Assembly (NCBI RefSeq): GCF_000247695.1 | Contig: NW_004624732.1 | Coordinates: 44,245,576-44,309,575 of the forward strand | Direction: 5' to 3' | DNA length: 64,000 nucleotides | Source: Heterocephalus glaber | Taxonomy: Eukaryota > Chordata > Mammalia > Rodentia > Bathyergidae | Shown: positions 23,598 to 35,755 of the stretch, piece by piece | How the letters are laid out: each line of letters starts with the position of its first letter | How positions within the stretch are numbered: position 1 is the first letter of the stretch | Translations under genes and position numbers: made by a program | The notes under the pieces: generated by a model | Database searches by the model: none | Seen by the model: the letters and a program-made list of their open reading frames with translations, nothing else | What the model was told of the DNA's origin: nothing

Positions 23598-24589
23598 AAA
23601 AAAAAAAAAAAAAGCTATGTAAGGATAAATATTAAAACAAATGATTAAATCATAAAATGATTGAAATAAAATGTGTATCTGGAGAAAACTTTAAATAAAT
23701 GTTCGAATCAATTTACCATGTCCATTAATTTTTATTAGATCATTTTATCCTCGAGATCTTCCATTAAAAAGGAAACTATCTACTTTTGCCATTGATTGAT
23801 TTCATCCTGTGTAGTATATGAGTCAGGATTATGAAGTAAAGACACTAATAGTGTAAACTACCCACATTACTCTTGGGTCTCATTTTTGTGTAGTTTTTAA
23901 AAAGTTTCTGTTTCTTACTTTTTGTGGGAGAAATACAAATTTGCTCAACTTATTCAAAGAAAGCAAGCACTATAACCCCTAATCCAAAAAATCTTTATTT
24001 TGCAACATAATTTTAAAAATCAGTAAAGAAATTAAGAACAAAAAGTCTTTAATCCTAAAGAAAGTGAGTGGTAAGGTATTGTGGAACTACAGTTATGAAA
24101 ATGAAGAAACCACTGAAAACTAGTCTGGTTTGTGTTCAAGTATTTTTGTCTCAATGAGCTTCAACCTTTCGTTGGTCCACAGAATATTCGGTGAACTTTT
24201 GAGATTCTAGATGGTAACAATGTGCGATACTGACAACCTCAGAACAAAGCACCTGGAAGGAGTGGTTTTCTTGTGTTTCACCATTTGGGTCTCTCAGAAG
24301 AGAAGTGAAATTCTGTAACTTGAGTTTCTTGAATTTATTTAGTTTTGAACTGTGTTTTCATGTGCAATTTTTGCCATGCAAGTCATATGTTTGTCCATTT
24401 AGAATTCACAACTTCATAGATAATTTCCTATGTAGTGGTCACCATAGATTAAAAACCCTTAGAACTAATACATAGGATCCTATGTTTGTAACACTTACAA
24501 ATCACAATATCCTTAATTTAGTTTTTTCAGCTGTCTGTGATTATTTATTATGGAATCAATGCATTTAAAAAGCTTGATTACATTATTTT

Positions 24590-24786
24590 TATTCAAAAAT
24601 AAATTGTGATAAAACTAACATAAAATCTATCAACATAACCGTTTTCTAGGATATAGTTCAGTAGTGTTAAGTGCTGTATGTATCTGTATTACTGTGCAAT
24701 AAATTTCCAGAATTTTCTCACCTTGCAAAACTGAAGTCCTGTACCCATTAAATGACAACTTTGAGTTTTCTGCTCCTCCGTGGCCC
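24590..24786 (-). repeat. Old L1M 3' UTR fragment (antisense)
   Basis: 'gttcagtagtgttaagtgct', 'ccttgcaaaactgaagtcct' and 'gtacccattaaatgacaact' follow the reverse complement of a mammalian-wide L1M 3' UTR. An ID SINE is inserted at its end. Confidence 0.78.
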
Positions 24787-24802
24787 CTGAAAATTTAGTT
24801 TT

Positions 24803-24903
24803 TTGTTTGTTTGTTTGTTTTTTGTTTTTGGTACCAGGGATCGAACTCGGGTCCTTGAGCTTGCCCAGCAGGCGATGAAACCACTGAGCTAAATCCCTGG
24901 CCT
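24803..24903 (-). repeat. ID SINE (antisense) with 16-bp target duplication
   Basis: A (TTTG)n tail complement, then ggtaccagggatcgaactcg, then 'ccactgagctaaatccctgg'. Flanked by a perfect 16-bp duplication, ctgaaaatttagtttt, at 24787-24802 and 24904-24919. A young-looking insertion next to or inside an old L1. Confidence 0.95.
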
Positions 24904-24919
24904 CTGAAAATTTAGTTTT

Positions 24920-26540
24920 AAAGTGGTGTGTGTATGCTTTGTGATTCCAATTGGATGAGGCCAGAGGTCATTTAGATGGATCACAAACTGCAGGAGTACT
25001 GTGTACTAACTTGGAAGTATGGACAATTGGTAAGAATGAGTGGCTGTAGTCAGAATTTTTATTAATTAAACTATAGAATACTACTTAATGGCATACCTGA
25101 AATACCTAAAATGCAGGTATCATTCACAGGTTTCCTTCTTTTTTTGTAGTACAGAGGAAAGAACACAGGCTATCATTTATTCTAGGCAAGCACTCAATCA
25201 GAGCAGGCAGGCAGCAGAAGGCAGAGAGCAGCACGCAACAAGCAATGACCCTTGGGTCTGGTGTGCTAATGACAATGTTGACATGGTGTCCATACGAGGA
25301 CATCACTCAAACTCATTAACAATCTGTCTTTCTATCAGATCTCTCACTTGATATATCACAAAGTTTGGAAATTCAATGGTTAATAACATCTGCAAAGCTG
25401 TCATGGGGTTAAATTTATGGACTTCATGATCTAGAGTTGCTCAAGGGTTGCTATTAGTGTGTTTCAGTACATTTTACAGTAAGTGGGCTTTTATGTGTCA
25501 ATCTAGGAACTCAGTGATCATTTATAAGCTTGGTTCTTTGGTAAGAGTATATTTTGAGTCCAAATCAAATAAAGCAAAAATTTTAAGGAAATTACCCTCT
25601 TTAAGTAGGAAATTTTTCCAATTTGTATTTGTAATTCTACATCACCATAAAATACATTATTTTTTATGTTTCTTTTTAATGAAAGCTGAAGCTTAATTTT
25701 AATAATGGAGGAGAATAATGGAGTAGTTTAAAATTAGCAATATTGCATATATTAAGTTCTTGATACATATTGGTTGAATTAATTAAACATGAAGTCATTT
25801 ATATTTAGTTGTCGGACTTCGGAATGTATATTTAGTTTTTCAATTTCAGTTGTATTTTATGATGATGTTTTCCTACTTTATTATTAACTTGAATTTTCAT
25901 ATTTCTGAACTCATATGTTTTGCTTACTCTGGGTTTATTTTGAGTGGTAAAATTAAAATATGTTCCAAGTAATCTACAAATTAGTTGGTCCAAGCATGGA
26001 AAATCAAGTACAGATGCTGTTAATGCTGCTTAGGTAGTGATGGGTTAGAAGAAAATGTGATAGGAATGAACAAGGACAGAGAGCTGTTTAACTAAACTTG
26101 AGTTGCTCCTGAGGTTTTCTGTTTGTTTGTTTTAATGTCTTTTCTATGGCAAAGAATATAGAGATAATTCCATTGTTAATTATGACATATTGCTCTATCA
26201 AGGAAAACCATATGTGACATTTTTCTATGTGTCTCACCTCACTTATTAATTGAATGGATTAGCTGCATGGCTGCTTGATGTGAGTTCTTTCCCTCTCACA
26301 TTTCCACCTACTTTCCTCCCACTTGGCTAAGAGGATGGCCTACCTGGCCAGAAGAGTTAGTTTTTAGGGCAAGAGTTGTACTCCTGTAATAGGACCAGAG
26401 CTCATTCAGTGAGTATACTCTCTGAGCAGAGTTGTCAACCTGAGGATATTAAACAATGTGGACAGCGAGCACACAGGGAACTGGAGAAATCACACCAGGT
26501 TAGAACCTTAGGAGCTTTGTAACTTCATTAATGATTACAA
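24920..26540. other. Unassigned AT-rich stretch
   Basis: No recognised repeat or gene. Frames of 60-87 codons (for example 25088-25351 plus, 25124-25306 minus) overlap on opposite strands and look like chance. Confidence 0.45.
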
Positions 26541-26544
26541 ATGA

Positions 26545-26765
26545 TTTTTTTCTATGTACCAAGTGCTTTCTGCATCATCTTGGCTAATTTTCACAGAGCA
26601 TTATAAGGTAACTCTTACAATTAACCTCATTTAAAATGAAAACCCCCCCAGAGATTTAGAGAATTTAAGTCATATTCCTCAAGCTTATGCAACTGGAAAA
26701 ATGAGCCTAAAATTCACCCAAAGCTTTTCAACACAAGTATGTGGATTATTTTGCTATTACCTGCT
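26545..26765 (-). repeat. MIR SINE (antisense)
   Basis: 'ctatgtaccaagtgctttct', 'gcattataaggtaactctta', 'attaacctcatttaaaatga', 'tttagagaatttaagtcata' follow the reverse MIR order. Confidence 0.75.
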
Positions 26766-27003
26766 ATAGTAGGTGGTAGGAATTTGAGACATGGTTGCCA
26801 TTCATGGGTGACCATTTTACTATTCTTGGCCAATTAATTAAAAAGTGCACAACTCTCTTTTGTTAAGTTTCTTTCCTCTTTTTTCATCTCTGGCTATTTT
26901 CTTCCCACTTATATCACTCTCAGAATGAGAAGCAAATGCCATGATTCCTGCTCATTCTCTGCCCTCACCAGGAGACCCACACCTAGATTATTTAGAATAG
27001 AGC

Positions 27004-27130
27004 AGAGCCTGAAATGGTGGCACAAACCTGTAATCCCAGCACTTGGGAGGCTGAGGCATGAGAATTGTTGTAAGTTTGAGGCCAGCCTGGACTACATAGT
27101 GAGTTCCAGACCAGCTTGAAATACATACCA
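27004..27130 (+). repeat. B1 SINE (sense)
   Basis: 'aatggtggcacaaacctgta', 'cccagcacttgggaggctga' and 'ggccagcctggactacatag' are diagnostic of B1. Relatively well conserved. Its A-rich tail has evolved into the (AC)n array that follows. Confidence 0.93.

Positions 27131-27134
<4 letters not shown>

Positions 27135-27172
<38 letters not shown>
27135..27172 (+). repeat. (AC)n microsatellite at B1 tail
   Basis: About 19 AC units directly after the B1 tail, followed by a short (AT)n. SINE tails are a known source of new microsatellites. Confidence 0.97.
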
Positions 27173-27178
<6 letters not shown>

Positions 27179-28869
27179 GTATCCCATAGCCAGATATGTG
27201 GTGACTACTCAGTTATACCTTCTGTGCTCTTTAGCCAGTGATCAGGATGTATTAATATTAGACAAACTCAAGGATATCCATGAATAATAACTGTAAGGTT
27301 TGTGATAGATAAATGTATTGTGTGCTTAAATGTACAACTCTGTTTTTCTATTATTATGTGATATTTCATGTTGACTTGTCAAACTGAAAAATACCCATAT
27401 TGATTTTGCAGAAAGCTTCACACATGAGATAAATGCACGCAAAGATTCCTCAGAAGTAGCTCTTTGGATCTTCAGATGTGAAATGGATCATTCCTCAATC
27501 TGTAATAGAAGCTTCTGTGAAGCTTTGCAATCAAACCTGAGAAGTCAAGGTGAAATTGAAGGAAGGATGGAAAACCTCTATGTGTTGTGAGTGAATTCAC
27601 TGAGAAAGGACCTGGGGTGCCACCTGCCTTTTCAGCTCTTTAGCATAGGAAGCCTGTCAGTACCCCCCCCCCCACCACCACTGTGACCTAACTGTGTGCA
27701 TAATACCTGGGTACAAGGACACAACCAGTAGGGGGGAGGGTCAGGAGCACCTTTGATTTCCTTCCATTTGTTATTTTTCTGACAACATTTAAGTTAATTT
27801 AAAAGTTGGTCTTTTACACTGATTTATTATTAGTTTTCTCTCTCTACTGAATAATTATGCCATCATAATTGATAGACTTACATTTTATATCTTTTGACAA
27901 AAAGTATAACTATACTATTAGAAAAGTTACTATCATGTAACTGTTGTACACTAGTTGAAAAGAACTGAGATATTTTGTTAAGTAATGATCCTGGCATGTA
28001 TATCTTACTTAGGAATCATATTGGCAGATCATGTAATGACTTTTAAAAGGCGAAAGATTTATACGATCTGAAGAGAAACCAGAGTATGTAATGACTTTTA
28101 ATTAGTTTGTTTACAGTAAAGTAATAAGACAAAGTTCTTCTTAGTAAGGGAAAGATCATTCTTCTGAAATTAGTTTTTTGGGTCACATTTTAAATTTATT
28201 TGAATTTATTTGGAACCACATTACTGGTGGACATTTCTAGCTTAATTTAAAAAAGAATCATTTTAATTTTCAATGGGCTATGTAGTTGGGAGGAGCAGTG
28301 AATCCTAGTACCAAACTAAGTAATAAAAAGTATGCATTGGAATTTATGCCCAGACATGGAGAATGTCTCATAATTTCTGATGCTGAAGCTGCTATGAAAT
28401 GATTGCTATCCCATGACTGTGTCATGGTTTTCCTAAGCCATGGAGACAGCCTTGTTTGTAAAGCTCCATTATTAGTATAATCTTAAGAGCATATTAATTG
28501 CCCAGGAGGTTTATATATTTGTTGTGTACATGTGATTAAAGATCACAGCAGCTCATACAGCATAATTTCAGAGCTGGAGAAAATGACTATTGTAATACTT
28601 GCTACTCTCAGTTTCCTCCACAGCTATGCTCTCACACCTTTCTTTTGCAGGCATTTTGTAGCATCCTAAACAGAAGGATATTGCAGGGAGCTGATTCTGC
28701 TTTGATCCTTGTGCTTGTTGTCAAAGCGCTTGGGATTGAAGAGACTGTTGGCTACAATTGACTGTGACAATTAGGAGATGATCAGAGCCCTAGAGTGGAG
28801 CACTTAAAGGGTAATTTACATGTCAGTTTGTCGAATAATAAAAAAAACGATATTCAGCTAAGATTTTTT
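27173..28869. other. Unassigned stretch
   Basis: No recognised repeat. A run of about 10 C at 27664-27673 is notable. No gene seen. Confidence 0.45.
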
Positions 28870-29075
28870 TTCCCCCTCAGAGCCTTGTAAACTGCAATTT
28901 GTGCTCTGGTAAGAAAAACCTGGCAGAGGAGTTAGGATAGCCATTACCATTTGAAAAGAAGCAATCATAAGGCCGCTGCTGAGCCCTTTGTCCACTAAAA
29001 ATGCTGATTTGCAGGCAGTGAGTGAAAAAGTGGAACTGTCACTAAATAAAACCTTGAGCTAGGTAACTCCCTTCA
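28870..29075. promoter_or_regulatory. Candidate conserved non-coding element
   Basis: Balanced composition, no repeat signature and no open frame of note. It contains several AT-core words typical of developmental enhancers. Conservation is inferred from texture only and not measured. Confidence 0.25.
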
Positions 29076-29722
29076 CCCCAACCCTCAGTGGCTTTTTAGC
29101 ATGGGTTAAAGGTATTATTTAATGCATCTTAAATCCTACATTTCATATCATTACAACATTGTTATTGGTCATGAATGTACTTTCCCTCCCCAAATAAAGA
29201 ATCAAAGGATGTATTGAGGAAGAGGCAAGTGGAACACAAGGGGATAGTCATCCAGCACTGACTATCAGTTTGACCAAATTTTTCTTATTCTTTCCTTTTG
29301 CACACCATCACAATTTTCTGCTTTTCATCCTTTGCATTATTCTATTTCTCCTTTGACCATATCAATGTACTTCTAGGTGTTTCCAGTTTTTATTTGTACT
29401 ACAATTTAAAAAATGGAAACTGCATTTTTAACCTTCACATGTTTAACCTATTTGTGTGCACATGGCTCAAAAAGTAATGTTGCCTCCATCTGTGATGTAA
29501 TATGCACATATGATCATCTCTGTCCCCTTTATTAGGTATAAAAATAAATAACTAGAGTGATAAAAAAAAGAGAATTGCTGGCAAATATACGGTAGTGGTA
29601 GTTATACCATCAATTTAATAATCAAATATGGCAAAATAGAGTTATTTGAAATATTTAAAAACTTTTTTTTGTTAATCATTACTAGAATTACTACTATTAA
29701 GATATAGATTTTCACTTGTATA

Positions 29723-29900
29723 AAGCTGAGCATGGTGGTGCACACCTCTAATCCCAGCACTAGGGAGCAGGAGGCAGCAGGATTCCCACAAGTTCCAGGT
29801 GGATCTGTGCTACATAGTATGTTCAAATCTAGCCTGAACTACATTATGAAACTGTCTCAAAAGCAAACAAAACAAAGCCTCACACAAACAACAACAACAA
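29723..29900 (+). repeat. B1 SINE (sense)
   Basis: 'aagctgagcatggtggtgca', 'ctctaatcccagcactaggg' and 'agcctgaactacattatgaa' identify B1. The tail is an irregular (CAAA)/(CAA)n tract. Confidence 0.92.
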
Positions 29901-30185
29901 CAAAGATTTTCAGTTGTATAATTGTCTGAAAAAATAATATATCAACACTCATCCTGTGCAGAAATATGTAAATTTGGGGCATGTATTTAATTCAGGGATA
30001 TATATTAACTTTCAATTATAGTTCCAGTTTTTGGATACTGGGCTTTGGTGAAGGGCATTTTCAGAAATGTAGCACAGAGTTAGAGATGAATTTGTTTATT
30101 GATGAGCATCTGTGGTCTTCAAAAGCCAGAGGCTCCAACTCTTGAGGATGTGTCTGCATTGTGTCTCTTCCTGGTCCTTAATCTT

Positions 30186-30376
30186 TTATTTTATTTTCTT
30201 TTTTTGGTACCGGGGATCAAACTCAGGACCCTGCACTTGCAAGGCAAGGGGTGGAACCACTGAGTCAAACCCCCAGCCCCTAAATTACATTTTTTTTTTT
30301 TGGTACCAGGGATAGAACTCAGGTCCTTGCGCTTGCGAGGCAGGCGGTGGAACCACTGAGCTAAATCCCCGGCCCA
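30186..30376 (-). repeat. Dimeric ID SINE insertion (two antisense IDs, one target duplication)
   Basis: Two antisense ID units lie head to tail. The left is about 30204-30281 (ggtaccggggatcaaactca to cccccagcccc). The right is about 30291-30375 (ggtaccagggatagaactca to aatccccggcc). They are separated by taaattacat and a 12-T run. A single perfect 15-bp duplication, ctggtccttaatctt, at 30171-30185 and 30377-30391 flanks the pair. No separate duplication is visible around either unit, so the pair may have inserted as one dimer RNA. Insertion of the second unit into the tail of the first, with loss of its own duplication, is the alternative. Confidence 0.9.
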
Positions 30377-30391
30377 CTGGTCCTTAATCTT

Positions 30392-31925
30392 GACACGTGT
30401 GTCTGGGTTTTAAGGCATTCCCTTTTATTGTACAATTTTTTACCTTATTCTTTTAAATAAGAGAGTTCTTATTTCTTTGTGCTTCTAATGTTTTAACCAA
30501 AATATCTTCACATTTTTTCAAGAGATGTTTTGTGAAAGGAGTTGCATTTTCTTTGGGGTAGGGGGTTCCTGAAAATCACAATAATCAATGTGGAGATCAG
30601 TTGAGGGAAAACAGCAATTCATAGACAGATATTGGTATACCTGCTTTGCAGACCCTTTGCTTCTTTGTAAAGTTTTTAAACTGTCTAGTTTTCCTTGTAC
30701 ACATGCACATTTTGCAAAAAAGAGAAAAAAGGCAATACAAAGAGAAAAAAGGCAATACAAAAAGAATGAATAAAAGAATTGGTTATGAGGTGCAAAGAGG
30801 ATCATGACAGAGGGAGGCAAAGAGATCTGGGGTTTCCTTGGTGTGTGCCATTGGATGCTTGGAGATGACAAATCTGTATCCAAAGTCGTGCACAGCAGGA
30901 GTGTTCCTCTCCCAGGTAATGGCAAATGATGAGGAGATGAGCATCCTCATATTGATTTAAGCATTTTGTTCCAGCCAGTCACAATTAACTTTGATTTGTT
31001 TTTACTTTCCTCTTATAGTTTTGCATTTAAAACACTCTTGGAGCACTAACTCTTTTTAAGGAGGTAATGAGTGAATAAATGAAAAGGCAGAGATTATTCA
31101 CCATTCTAAAAGGAGATTGTCAGACCATTTCTACTTGACTAAAATTGTTTTTGAAGGTGAGCTGGAACAAGAATCTTGCAACTAAAATGAAATGACTCTG
31201 TATGTGGCTACTGGATGTTTCTTTTCATCCAAGAATTCTGTAGAGCTGTTCTGGAACTTACAGGTTGATTTACATTTTATTCATAAGAGATTATTTTGGT
31301 AAATAATATGAAAGCATTTGAAAGTATGCTTATTTGACTCTTTAGCAAATGGGAGTGTTTTGAAAGCTCACTTGGAACTATTTGAAATGAGTTGTTCTTC
31401 ATACTACTGTAGTATTTTTTAGTATATAAATTGCTACGTTGTGACAAAATAAATTATTGATATGCTTTAAAAAGTTTGTAGAAACATGCCTAAGGAAACA
31501 ATACGTACATTTGCATAGTTAATGTACATGTCAATTTACTGAAGTATTGCTGCTGCTGAAAAGTCCTAGAACTCTGAGCACAACATTCCAAAATACTTAC
31601 TGTCTCGCTTTAATGAGCAGCTTTCTTTGAACTTGTTTGGAGGTGGCACTTGGGTTGCCAGATTTGATAAATAAAAATAAAGAATGTACTATTACACTTG
31701 AATTTCCTATAACTAACCAATAATTTTTTAGTATTGCCATTACTCATTGCAGTGTTTGCATTTTAGCTGTCAACCAATCAGGTGGCACTATGGACAGAAA
31801 TTACAATGATGGGTTGAATGTATAATTTAATTATTTATAAACTATCATTTTGAAATGCTTTTATGTTTCACTGTCAGATTAGATAGGCTAAACCAGCTTG
31901 CTCCCTTCAAATAGAAACCAAAAGT
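30392..31925. other. Unassigned stretch
   Basis: No repeat or gene recognised apart from the 20-bp tandem duplication at 30721-30760. A 135-codon minus-strand frame (30518-30925) has no domain. Its Phe/Leu-rich middle looks like a chance frame. Confidence 0.45.
30721..30760 (+). repeat. Perfect 20-bp tandem duplication
   Basis: agagaaaaaaggcaatacaa occurs twice with no spacer and no mismatch. Probably a recent local slippage event. Confidence 0.95.
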
Positions 31926-32016
31926 CTTTTTTTTTTTTTTTTGGTACTGGGAATCAAACTCAGGGAATTGCACTTGCCAGGCAGATGCTGTATTGCTGAG
32001 CTACATTCCTGGGCCC
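31926..32016 (-). repeat. ID SINE (antisense)
   Basis: A run of T, then ggtactgggaatcaaactca, 'gcacttgccaggcagatgct' and 'gctgagctacattcctgggc'. A complete but slightly diverged copy. Confidence 0.9.
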
Positions 32017-33184
32017 GAGCTGAATGTTTTTTAAACTCTTTGATGTTGAGTTTAATTTCTCCCATGATGTTCCCAGGGCAAGTTATGACTTGCCATTTCC
32101 CATGTGCAAAAATGTCTGCCAAATTAATACCACGAAAGCTTCTGAGAAGATGGTTGAAGAGTGTGCCTTTCCTATATGGATCTGGCTTTTACTGGAGTTG
32201 ATGGTTATTGGTACAAAAAATTGAATGAGGCAATGAGGATGTAGTATATTTATGAACAACATGTTTGCTTTTGTGACAGTACTATAACTATGTAAGGTAG
32301 CCAAGTTTGAAACTCTTTGATTCTGATCCTGATAAGATCTCTTGGGAAAGGAAAGATTCTATTTCCTTGAACTTTTATGTTGTTTCATTGAACTTTGGGT
32401 ACAATAGTCCAATGGCTATGATAAATTTAGGGAAAACCAAATTTATCTCTGTGGTCAACATTCAGTTTTGCTCTTTTTATTTCTCCTTGTCTTGATTGTT
32501 TCCCTGGAAAATCAAAAGGACTATTTTATCAGGTAAGTGTAGAGCCCCCGTCCATCCTTTATGCCCCTTCTTATTCCAGTGGACAGTTCCTTGGAAGTCC
32601 TGGGTAGGATTGGGCTGTCTCACCTCAGAATTTTTTGTGTCTTCCCAGATCTAGTCCCAGAGCCTTCTCCAGAGCTGCAGAAGCCTACTCAATCCTTCCT
32701 CAGCAGCGAAGAATGCCCCCAAAACAGCCCTCAACCAGTGGGAGTCCAGAGTGTATGGATAAATATCCCATTAAGCTATCCTTTCGATAGGCAGGTCTGA
32801 GAGGTATTTGGCATGCTTCTCAGAGGGTCCTAATTTGAACTGCAGAGATTTTAAGTTACCTTTTGTAACAAGTTTTGAATTTTTCCTTACTCCAATTTTA
32901 GGGATAACCAACATGTACCCAATTCCTAGACTCAAGCTCTTCTTTGAGGGATACCCCCGCCGAAACCCTCTCAATGTTCTTTAGTCCGCAGAGCCACAGG
33001 TGTCTCCCCACTCTAGGTCTAGAAGTTTTGCTTCCTTTGATTCCATCATGTTTACTTTTCTTCTTATCAGAGGAAGAGAGTCCTGCCACTACACCTCCTA
33101 CTAACCCTGAATCATATGCTTCCCAAGCCCATCGAGCACATTAACTGCTCCTAAAATCTTTGTTTTCATATAAAAACATTTATA
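32017..33184. other. Unassigned stretch; GC-richer centre possibly an unrecognised old repeat
   Basis: 32540-33130 is less AT-rich than its surroundings and looks like a diverged LTR or other interspersed repeat, but it could not be classified. Several overlapping frames of 60-86 codons have no domain. Confidence 0.3.
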
Positions 33185-33425
33185 TGATTTTCACAACAAG
33201 TGAGTACATATTCTAAGGGACAGATGCAGAGTTTTTCAATTAGTACTGAAGATGCCATTGAAAAAGTAGGTTTTCTCTTTTACAGATGAAGAAACTGAGA
33301 TTTATAGAGATTAAATTTTTTTTTCAAGACCACAAAATTAGTAAGTATCAGATAGGGACTGACTTCTCATCTGTCTGGCTCCGAAAGTCCATTCTTTTAG
33401 CCATTGTACCATAGTGTCCACTCTG
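33185..33425 (-). repeat. MIR SINE (antisense)
   Basis: 'ctcttttacagatgaagaaa', 'ctgagatttatagagattaa' and 'cttttagccattgtaccata' follow the reverse MIR order. Confidence 0.82.
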
Positions 33426-33584
33426 TAAAGCTTGTAGAAATTTAAGTTTCTTTATCCAATACTGATAGGAAAGGCTAAAAAGATAATTTGTAGAAGGTAG
33501 GACAAAATAGTTTATATTATATAAAATAAGGCAACAATTTTAAAAAAGATCTGCATATCAATTTATAATTGAAAAAATTCTAAA

Positions 33585-33670
33585 TTTTTTTTTTTGGTAC
33601 TGAGGATCGAACTCAGGACCTTTCGCTTGCAAAACAGGCAGCGGAACCACTGAGCTAAATCCCCAGCCCC
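33585..33670 (-). repeat. ID SINE (antisense)
   Basis: An 11-T run, then ggtactgaggatcgaactca, 'cgcttgcaaaacaggcagcg' and 'ccactgagctaaatccccag'. Close to the young subfamily. No convincing target duplication was found. Confidence 0.92.
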
Positions 33671-35090
33671 AAGTATTTGTTTTCATCATGAGAATTAGAG
33701 TTCCATAAATCTATTTTTGTTTTGGTTCAAGCGCTTTATAGGTATAGAATTTGATAAATATGCACTCAATGTATTAATTGAAGTATGAAATATATTTTAA
33801 GTTGACCTCAGTGAGTCCAAATTTTTAGTTATCTACTTTAGTTAAACAGCTGATTACAGCATATTTCAAGATAATTTGTTACTTGAAAAAATTAAAATCC
33901 TATTGGTGTCTTTTATAATTTAAAACAAAGTATCTAGAAAAATGTTCTTATATGCTTCTCAGGTAAATGTGGTGATGTCAGGTAATATAAAAGTGCCAAG
34001 GGCAAATGGAATTAGAAAGATTCTACCTGCTATAACAATAGGCACCTAGTCAGGCTCAGCCATGCCAAGTGTAGAAGTCAAATCTAATAAACATGAGCTT
34101 CTATGGAGACAGAGAGAGGCTACCCCAAAGCCACAAGATCTGTTTCCCATTTGGGTAGGGTGGGAAGAGTTAGTAACATTTCTTCATGAGTTAGCCGAGT
34201 GAAATGAGCACTCATAGCAGTTATTTTCTGTCTGACTCTCCTTATCTTGGCAAAATTAATGTATTTCAGATATATTAGAATTCCATACTCCTTAGGAACT
34301 GACTACAGCTATGTTTTGGGATCAATTTTATAAACTTAGCATCTTTATCCTATTGCATTTCTGAAACAGAGTTAGGGGTTTACCCATGCAGATTTTCTCT
34401 GACTTTTTATTGATACAACATCTATTTTATTCAAATTGTCATTGCTGTTAGGGATCCAACTCTCTGACGTTTTCTAAAAGCTTCATGCAATTGTTGGTTT
34501 TGAACAATAACTAAAGATAAGCATATGTAATTCTATTTTCTGGTTACTGTTGGGTTTCTTATGGCAACTATAGTCACTGATGGCCCTTTGAGAGTGACAG
34601 CAGAAGGTACAGCCATCCTTTGCCATCATCACCGGCAACATGGTGAAAAATCACCGTGTGTAATAGCTAAAAGGAGGTATTTGTCAGGTTATAAACCTGC
34701 TGGTTTTGTTGGATGGGAATACTTTTGGGCGGATATAGGAACCACAATATGTGTATAAATCCCTGAAATTATCACAGGATTTTTTTGTATCTTTTATACA
34801 TGAGAACCAAACTTGTCATTGCTTATAGATTAAGTTATTTTAATGGGCTGAATTCTAATGCATAATTTAAAATGTAAACAATAGAAAATAATTTGATCAT
34901 TGTATGTTTAGTTATGTACCAATTATGTATAGCTCCTAATTAGGATTAAGGTTTATAAATCAGTGCAGCTACTATGGGAATAAATATGAACTACACAATT
35001 GATCCAGTTAGAAAAATTAAACATCCCTATATCTTTATAAAACTAATGTTGGAGTGGGAACAGATTCTGTGCAGAGTATTTCTGTGATGA
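33671..35090. other. Unassigned AT-rich stretch
   Basis: No recognised element. A 65-codon frame at 34561-34758 (+) begins with ATG but shows no domain. Confidence 0.45.
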
Positions 35091-35094
35091 AAGA

Positions 35095-35260
35095 TGATTT
35101 TGAGTCAGCCACCTATTCAATAGGTCCACCATATACCAGCCATTGTGGCAGGTGTTAGGAACACTCAGGTGTCCGGCCTATTCACAGATCTTCCAATAGA
35201 GAGGGGATAGATAATAAGCAATCACATTAAAGAATGTTCACTAAAAAGTAGAGATGATAA
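35095..35260 (-). repeat. Possible L2 3' end (antisense)
   Basis: 'cacctattcaataggtccac', 'atataccagccattgtggca' and 'ggtgttaggaacactcagg' resemble a reversed L2 terminus. Diverged. Confidence 0.45.
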
Positions 35261-35274
35261 GTCTGAAATAAAGT

Positions 35275-35755
35275 CCCATTGTTCTGTAAAAACACACATG
35301 CATACCCATGTTTATAGTAGCACAAGTCATAATAGGTAAAGCTTGCAAGTGACATATATATTTATCAACAGATGAATGGATAAGAAAATGTGGCATTTAG
35401 ACATAATGGAGTATTACTCTGCTATAAAGAAAGATAAATTTGAGTTATTTGTAGAAAATCAATGCACCTTGAGAGTATAATTTTAAGTGAAATAAATCAG
35501 GTACACAAGCTTAAATATCACGTAACTTGCCTTATGTGAGAAAACCAAAGTATAAAATTTTTTTAAAAAGATAAATAATATGAAACAGGAAGATTGATCT
35601 TTTGGAATAGAGAAAGGGACTCAGAGACAGAGGGATAGATAGAAGAAGGGGAGGAGAACAAAGAGAATTAAGATATGTTAAGTACATGTACCTATCCCCT
35701 AAAATGAATGTAAACATTATGTTCTAAAAAATGTACTAATACAAAAAATTTTTTA
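35275..35755 (+). repeat. L1 3' end (ORF2 tail and 3' UTR), sense
   Basis: 'atgtttatagtagcacaagt', 'tatatttatcaacagatgaa', 'agtattactctgctataaag' and then a GA-rich UTR with 'agtacatgtacctatcccct' ending in an A-rich tail. This is the standard 3' truncated L1 layout: 5' truncated, sense orientation. No long ORF2 frame survives. Confidence 0.85.

Noticed and set aside
26988..27174. Minus-strand Cys-Val repeat frames
   Set aside because: Translation of the (AC)n array and the antisense of a B1.
30518..30925. 135-codon minus-strand frame
   Set aside because: Low-complexity Phe/Leu-rich middle, no recognisable domain, no exon signals.
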